Below are positions 59,338-64,000 of a stretch of DNA of 64,000 bases, one piece after another. The stretch's first letter is position 1; every line of letters begins with the position of its first letter. Below the pieces are notes generated by a model. It made no database searches. It was not told where the DNA came from and worked only from the letters and a program-made list of their open reading frames with translations. Location: assembly GCA_000746015.1 (NCBI GenBank), contig JQKK01000003.1, forward strand, positions 124,001 to 188,000, in the 5' to 3' direction. Both the position numbers and the translations under genes were made by a program. The stretch comes from Lachnospiraceae bacterium MA2020. GTDB lineage: Bacteria; Bacillota; Clostridia; Lachnospirales; Lachnospiraceae.

Positions 59338-59769
59338 ATGAATATTAAGATTAAGTATTTCAGTGACGAGATAACAAGGCTTGAATATATTGATGGCAAG
59401 TCAGACTGGATCGATCTTCGTGCAGCAGAGGATGTTGTGCTTAAGAAGGGCGATTTTAAGCTCATTCCACTTGGTGTGGCTATCGAGCTTCCGGCAGGAT
59501 ATGAGGCACATGTTGCACCAAGAAGTTCTACATATAAGAATTTTGGTGTTATCCAGGCTAATTCTGTCGGCATTGTAGATGAATCATACTGTGGAGATAA
59601 TGATCAGTGGTTTGTTCCGGTGATCGCTATGAGAGATACAGAGATTCATGTAAATGACAGGATCTGCCAGTTCAGAATATTTGAGCACCAGCCAAAGCTT
59701 GAATTTGTCGAGGTTGAGCATCTTACAGGTAAGGACAGAGGCGGCTTTGGAAGTACGGGAGTGAATTAA
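59338..59769 (+). CDS. dut: dUTP diphosphatase
   Basis: A 143-residue trimeric dUTPase that removes dUTP and supplies dUMP. Motifs in order: [10 protein letters not shown] (motif 1), [22 protein letters not shown] (motifs 2-3 region), [23 protein letters not shown] (motif 4) and RGGFGSTG (motif 5). The ATG overlaps nothing; its stop shares a base with the next start (TAATG). Confidence 0.95.
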   Translation: MNIKIKYFSDEITRLEYIDGKSDWIDLRAAEDVVLKKGDFKLIPLGVAIELPAGYEAHVAPRSSTYKNFGVIQANSVGIVDESYCGDNDQWFVPVIAMRDTEIHVNDRICQFRIFEHQPKLEFVEVEHLTGKDRGGFGSTGVN

Positions 59770-60359
59770 TGTACACCCTAAAAAAATTTCATGCTGATTC
59801 ATTGCTCCGGGACGAAAAAAGGTTCCGGAGCTTTTACGATGCAGTTCCACTCTCAAGGCAGCAAAAGGTCGACAGGATAAAAGATCCTGAGACGAAGGCT
59901 GTTTCTTTGGGAGTAGGTATGCTTATACATGAGATGGCTGAGAGTTTTCACATTCGTGAGACGGATATCATTACAAATGAATATGGCAAGCCTATGGTAG
60001 CAGGCGGCGGGCCGCCTTATTTTAACGTATCTCATAAGCATCTGTGGGCTGTTATAGCCGTATCGAAGCGAGGAGATATCGGAGTGGATATCGAGAGCGT
60101 CGGGCTTTACAGACCTAAAATGGCTGAGAGGTATTTTACTCCTAATGAAGTCAGATGGCTTAATGATATACGGGATGAAAATAAACGCCGATATGAGTTT
60201 TATAAAATGTGGACCATGAAAGAAGCCTATGGCAAGATGACAGGAGGCGGTCTTTTGGATGGTCTCGAATTTGATACCACAGAAAAGTTTCCACTTCTGA
60301 GGTTTACTACACAGGATATGGAAGATGGATATATAGTGACAGTATGTGAGAGAGCTTAG
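59769..60359 (+). CDS. Sfp-type 4'-phosphopantetheinyl transferase
   Basis: A 196-residue protein with the family motifs PYFNVSHKHLWAVIAV, GVDIESV and FYKMWTMKEAYGKM. It puts the phosphopantetheine arm on carrier proteins, usually of secondary-metabolite or fatty-acid pathways. No such cluster is in the window. Translationally linked to dut (TAATG). Confidence 0.93.
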   Translation: MYTLKKFHADSLLRDEKRFRSFYDAVPLSRQQKVDRIKDPETKAVSLGVGMLIHEMAESFHIRETDIITNEYGKPMVAGGGPPYFNVSHKHLWAVIAVSKRGDIGVDIESVGLYRPKMAERYFTPNEVRWLNDIRDENKRRYEFYKMWTMKEAYGKMTGGGLLDGLEFDTTEKFPLLRFTTQDMEDGYIVTVCERA

Positions 60360-60379
60360 ACAGACTAGGCTCTCTTTTT
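60349..60379 (+). terminator. Terminator overlapping the PPTase stop
   Basis: AGAGAGC / GCTCTCT stem with a 13-nt loop containing the stop codon, then TTTTT. Confidence 0.75.
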
Positions 60380-60412
60380 GTATTTATAAAGTAATTACAT
60401 AGAGTCTTTAGT

Positions 60413-60441
60413 TTGGTGACACAAAACTATCACAATATAGA
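60413..60441 (+). promoter_or_regulatory. Promoter of the ABC operon
   Basis: TTGGTG (60413-60418), 17-bp spacer, TATAGA (60436-60441), 48 nt before the first ATG; AAGGAG lies near the start. Confidence 0.5.
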
Positions 60442-60488
60442 TATACAATTAACAACGTTCGCGAAATAAAATATAAGGAGATAAGAGG

Positions 60489-61481
60489 ATGCTTGAAGTA
60501 ATTAATCTTACTAAAAGATATGACAGCAACACAGCTGTTGACAATCTTAGCTTTAAGATAGAGTCAGGCAGGATTTATGGCTTTTTGGGACCAAATGGTG
60601 CCGGCAAGTCAACTACGATGAATATGATCACAGGGTATCTGGCTCCATCTGAGGGAACAGTGCTCATAGATGGTCATGACATACTCAAAAGTCCTATCGA
60701 AGCAAAAAAGCATATAGGATATTTACCGGAGATACCACCGCTGTACATGGATATGACAGTCAGGGAGTATCTTGATTTTGTTGCAGACTTAAAGAAGATA
60801 CCTAAAAAAGATAAGCCTGCAATGATGATGGATGTCATGGATAAGGCAAGAGTTGCAGATGTAGCAGACAGACTTATAAAGAATCTGTCAAAAGGATATA
60901 AGCAGAGAGTAGGGATCGCTGAGGCACTGATGGGATACCCTGATATCATTATCCTTGATGAGCCGACTGTTGGACTTGACCCAAAGCAGATAATCGAGAT
61001 CAGAGAGCTCATAAAGTCACTTGGTGAGAAGCATACTGTGATATTGAGTTCACACATTCTGCAGGAGATCAGTGCTGTATGTGACCACATCATGGTCATA
61101 TCACATGGTAAGCTTGTGGCATCTGATACAGCGGAAAATCTCGCAAATTCCATGAGCGATACTCATACAATGCATCTTGTCGTGAGGGCATCTGAGACGG
61201 AAGTAAAAGAAGCGCTGAATGGCATAGAGGGCATAGAAGAACTCAGATTTGAAGCATCTGAGGAGCGTGGTGTCGCCAAAGCTGTCATAACAAGCAAGGT
61301 AAGTGTTGATATAAGGGAGAAAGTGTTTGGCAGGATGGCTGACAGAAAGCTTCCGGTTCTTGATATGCATTCTGACAATCTTTCACTTGAGGATGTTTAT
61401 CTCAGACTTACAGGCAGCAGTAATTATAGTGCTGAAAAGACCAGTGAAGAAAATCTTGGAGAGGAGGCAGAAGAGAAGTAA
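60489..61481 (+). CDS. ABC transporter ATP-binding protein, GldA-like
   Basis: A 330-residue ATPase with Walker A GPNGAGKSTT (~36), signature LSKGYKQRVGIAEAL (~135), Walker B IIILDEPTVGLDP and H-loop LSSHIL. A ~100-residue C-terminal domain follows, as in the Gld/antibiotic-resistance group. It overlaps the permease start by one base (TAATG). Substrate unknown. Confidence 0.93.
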   Translation: MLEVINLTKRYDSNTAVDNLSFKIESGRIYGFLGPNGAGKSTTMNMITGYLAPSEGTVLIDGHDILKSPIEAKKHIGYLPEIPPLYMDMTVREYLDFVADLKKIPKKDKPAMMMDVMDKARVADVADRLIKNLSKGYKQRVGIAEALMGYPDIIILDEPTVGLDPKQIIEIRELIKSLGEKHTVILSSHILQEISAVCDHIMVISHGKLVASDTAENLANSMSDTHTMHLVVRASETEVKEALNGIEGIEELRFEASEERGVAKAVITSKVSVDIREKVFGRMADRKLPVLDMHSDNLSLEDVYLRLTGSSNYSAEKTSEENLGEEAEEK

Positions 61482-63619
61482 TGTTTGCAGTTTATAAAAA
61501 AGAACTTAGACAGTATTTTTACTCTGTTACTGGTGCGCTCTTTATTGCAGCAAATCTGTTTGTCATAGGCTTGTATTTTATGGCAAATAACCTGATGGGA
61601 ATGGACGCTTCCACTGCAAATGTAATGAATAACGTACTGTTTGTACTCCTTATCATGACACCGATACTTACGATGAGGATACTTGCAGAGGAGCAGAAGC
61701 AGAGGACGGACCAGCTTTTGCTGACAGTGCCGGTCCCGGCATGGAAGATAGTTTTGGGCAAATACTTTTCCGTACTGACGATATTCATGGTTCCGGTACT
61801 TGTTTCATGCCTTTTCCCGATAATACTGACACCATTCGGAAAAGTGGCATATGGTGAGTCATATCTTGCAATATGTGGTTACTTCCTCTTTGGCGCAGCA
61901 TGCATAGCTGTGGGACTTTTTGTTTCATCTATCACAGAGAGCCAGGTGATAGCGGCAGTTCTTTCATTTGTGATATTGTTTATGACATTTTTGATGAATG
62001 GAATTGTCAGCATGCTTACCCAAAATGGAACCAATCCTGCCGTAGTGCTTAAGGCATTTGACTTTTTGACACGACTTGATAATTTCATGGCAGGCATACT
62101 GGACGTCAAGGAAGTAGTATATTTCCTCACAGTAATAGCACTTATGCTGTTTCTTACATATCAGTCGATCATGAAGCGCCGTTACAGCGTTTCGAGAAAC
62201 ACACTTTCACTTTCAGTGTATTCAAACAGTGTTATCGTTATAGCAATCGCTATAGCTGTTGTAGTAAATCTTTTTGTAGGTCAGATCCCATCAGTATATG
62301 CAGAGCATGATATGACAAAGGGTGGAGTCTTCACACTTACAGAGGATTCAAAGAAATTTATGGCATCTTTAGATGATGAGGTAACAATATATGTGCTTGG
62401 CACAGAGAAGATGCTTGAAAACTACAATTACAAAGAAGTAGTAAATACACTTAAGCAGTACAGTGAGATTTCTAAAAATGTAAAAGTTGTTTACAAAGAT
62501 CCTACACTTGACCCGACTTTTGCGCAGCAGTACACAACTGAAAACGTAACTATCGGTTCACTTATCGTAGTTTCAGGGGATAGGTCAAAGGTTGTAAATG
62601 CATCAGATCTTTATGAGACAGACATTGACTATACTACATATCAGCAGACAAGAAGTGCATATGACGGCGAAGGTCAGATAACATCTGCAATATCATTTGT
62701 AACTTCTGACAACATGCCAAAACTTTATGTGATATCAGGTCACAATGAGGCAAGTCTTTCAGATTTCCAGAGGCTTGAGAAGGCTGTTAATAAGCAGAAT
62801 CTTGATGTTGAAGAGCTTAAGCTTATAGCAAGCGATTCTATTCCGTCAGATGCATCTGCGATAATGATACTTTCACCTGAAAGTGATTATTCTGCTGATG
62901 ATACAAAGAAAGTGCTTGATTACCTCAAAGATGGAGGAAAGGCAATAATTTCCCTCAACTATACGACAGAAGGAACTCCTAATCTTGATTCAGTCCTTGC
63001 ATACTATGGAATTAATCATGAGAATGGAATCGTGTTTGAGAACGATCAGTCACACATGGTTCAGAATCCGATATACCTTCTTCCTGATGTGAAGAGCTCT
63101 ACAATTACAAATTCACTTATGGCAGACAATATCCCTGCACTTGTGCCGCAGGCATCGGGCTTTAGCATTTCATCTGATGCAGCTCCATCTACTGCAGAGG
63201 TGGAAGAGGCTCTTGTGACTTCATCGGGAGCATACCTCAAAAAGAATGTAAGCCAGTCAGAGACTGCCGGTAAGGCAGAGGGCGATATTGATGGACCATT
63301 TGATATAGCACTTTATGTGACAGATACTATATCTGACAACAAGATCGCTAAAGTTGCGGCTTTTTCAACTGACTATCTTTTTGCAGATCAGATGGATATG
63401 CAGGTTGCCGGAGCGAATGTAGAGATGGTAACAAATGCTCTCAACGATATGATAGAGCAGAAAGTCAACTCAACTATACCGGCAAAGAGCTTTGAAAGCT
63501 CGGCAATAGTAGTGAGCGGATCTTCGGTAATGCTGCTTGCGTTTATCTTTGTAGTAGCACTTCCGCTTATTGTGCTTGTTGGAGGCATAGTTGTCTGGTA
63601 TAGGAGGAGAAAGCGCTGA
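61481..63619 (+). CDS. ABC-2 permease fused to GldG-like auxiliary domain
   Basis: A 712-residue fusion: six membrane helices of an ABC-2 permease (~15-265), then a seventh helix and an extracytoplasmic GldG-type domain (~285-665; IPSVYAEHDMTKGGVFTLTEDSKKFMASL, VVYKDPTLDPTFAQQY, MPKLYVISGHNEASLSD), closed by a last helix (~680-705). In gliding Bacteroidetes GldF and GldG are separate. Here the ATPase, fusion and the next DUF4340 gene form one operon, a widespread set of unknown substrate. Confidence 0.9.
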   Translation: MFAVYKKELRQYFYSVTGALFIAANLFVIGLYFMANNLMGMDASTANVMNNVLFVLLIMTPILTMRILAEEQKQRTDQLLLTVPVPAWKIVLGKYFSVLTIFMVPVLVSCLFPIILTPFGKVAYGESYLAICGYFLFGAACIAVGLFVSSITESQVIAAVLSFVILFMTFLMNGIVSMLTQNGTNPAVVLKAFDFLTRLDNFMAGILDVKEVVYFLTVIALMLFLTYQSIMKRRYSVSRNTLSLSVYSNSVIVIAIAIAVVVNLFVGQIPSVYAEHDMTKGGVFTLTEDSKKFMASLDDEVTIYVLGTEKMLENYNYKEVVNTLKQYSEISKNVKVVYKDPTLDPTFAQQYTTENVTIGSLIVVSGDRSKVVNASDLYETDIDYTTYQQTRSAYDGEGQITSAISFVTSDNMPKLYVISGHNEASLSDFQRLEKAVNKQNLDVEELKLIASDSIPSDASAIMILSPESDYSADDTKKVLDYLKDGGKAIISLNYTTEGTPNLDSVLAYYGINHENGIVFENDQSHMVQNPIYLLPDVKSSTITNSLMADNIPALVPQASGFSISSDAAPSTAEVEEALVTSSGAYLKKNVSQSETAGKAEGDIDGPFDIALYVTDTISDNKIAKVAAFSTDYLFADQMDMQVAGANVEMVTNALNDMIEQKVNSTIPAKSFESSAIVVSGSSVMLLAFIFVVALPLIVLVGGIVVWYRRRKR

Positions 63620-64000
63620 TGGAAGGTAAGCAGATCAGAAATCTGGTTATAATGCTTTTAGTGCTTATAGTGTGTATAGCCGGATATTTTGGAATGAAGG
63701 GCTTTAAGGAAAAAACAGAGGCTGCTGAGGAGGCAGCTTCTGAAGAAGTAAAGACAGAGCTCTTTGACAGTGTAAGTGCAAATGACATTGAAAGCATCTC
63801 ATGGAAATATGAAGGAGAAGATGTAAGCATCACCAAGGGCGATAATGACGTATGGTTTTGTGATTCAGTAAGCTTAAATGAAGGCAAGCCTTCAAGCTGG
63901 AAATCAGATATCACAGGTCTCAGTGCAACCAATACGATCACAGGAGATGATGTAAATCTTGACAGCTTTGGACTTACGGAACCGTCAAATGTGATCACAG
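63619..64000 (+). CDS. DUF4340 protein, N-terminal part (3' end outside window)
   Basis: An ATG overlapping the previous stop (TGATG) opens a frame to the right edge: one membrane helix (LVIMLLVLIVCIAGYFGM), a Glu/Ala-rich stretch and the start of a beta-rich domain (ISWKYEGEDVSITKGDNDVWF…LDSFGLTEP), the DUF4340 pattern. DUF4340 genes regularly follow GldA/GldG-like genes and are thought to be the third part of the complex. Confidence 0.8.
   Translation, partial: MEGKQIRNLVIMLLVLIVCIAGYFGMKGFKEKTEAAEEAASEEVKTELFDSVSANDIESISWKYEGEDVSITKGDNDVWFCDSVSLNEGKPSSWKSDITGLSATNTITGDDVNLDSFGLTEPSNVIT

Noticed and set aside
1-64000. tRNA, rRNA, tmRNA, SRP or RNase P RNA genes
   Set aside because: No intergenic stretch showed a cloverleaf or the conserved cores of these RNAs on reading; a dedicated scan was not possible.

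Overview
The window looks like chromosome from an anaerobic, low-to-moderate GC Firmicute of the Lachnospiraceae type (Butyrivibrio/Pseudobutyrivibrio/Roseburia neighbourhood; genus not decidable here). The grounds are the gene content: a six-subunit Rnf complex with its own ApbE, a sodium-pump biotin decarboxylase operon, cmk-ispH-rpsA, scpA-scpB, AP2-like proteins and c-di-GMP/chemotaxis parts. No rRNA, tRNA, CRISPR array or transposase gene was seen. Nearly all genes are on the plus strand with strong GGAGG-type ribosome sites.

Layout. 0-4.1 kb: housekeeping (end of a CorC-type CBS protein, YebC, a metallophosphoesterase, ScpA/ScpB). 4.4-9.8 kb: biotin-dependent sodium pump (12S-type carboxyltransferase, lipoprotein-OadG fusion, biotin carrier, OadB, then a hairpin and a 5S-type carboxyltransferase). 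9.8-16.8 kb: an accessory island bracketed by a full-length DMT transporter gene and a second copy that has lost exactly 600 bp in frame. It carries an MqsR-type toxin with an MqsA/Panacea-type antitoxin, an XRE regulator, twin small four-cysteine proteins, a TerB-like protein and a zinc-ribbon protein. 17.0-21.3 kb: a signalling trio (unknown protein, HD-GYP response regulator, hybrid kinase). 21.3-27.5 kb: thioesterase, flavoprotein, cmk, ispH, rpsA, cheR, and an exonuclease on the opposite strand. 27.7-33.8 kb: rnfCDGEAB-apbE. 33.8-42.7 kb: GH25 lysozyme, AP2/degenerate-HNH-like protein, SleB-type hydrolase, thrC, CheX/CheY pair, a GGDEF-EAL receptor. 42.8-46.4 kb: an AT-rich cassette (XRE regulator, two glycosyltransferases) lying between two inverted copies of a ~200-bp long-hairpin repeat. 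46.5-64 kb: cyclophilin, two-component system divergent from an RND efflux pair, dus, a glycosyltransferase with a cut-off methyltransferase tail, deoD, YitT, LysR, dut, Sfp-type PPTase, and a Gld-like ABC system running off the end.

How the parts fit. Two sodium/proton-coupled energy systems (biotin decarboxylase pump and Rnf) fit a fermentative anaerobe that gains ion gradient from decarboxylation and from ferredoxin oxidation. ApbE sits where it can flavinylate RnfG and RnfD. The most unusual content is non-coding: a family of 193-206 bp near-perfect long hairpins (12653-12845, 42827-43032, 46233-46431), solo arms of the same element next to a four-times repeated terminator, and the duplicated DMT transporter unit. 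These mark the two accessory regions and probably reflect their acquisition.
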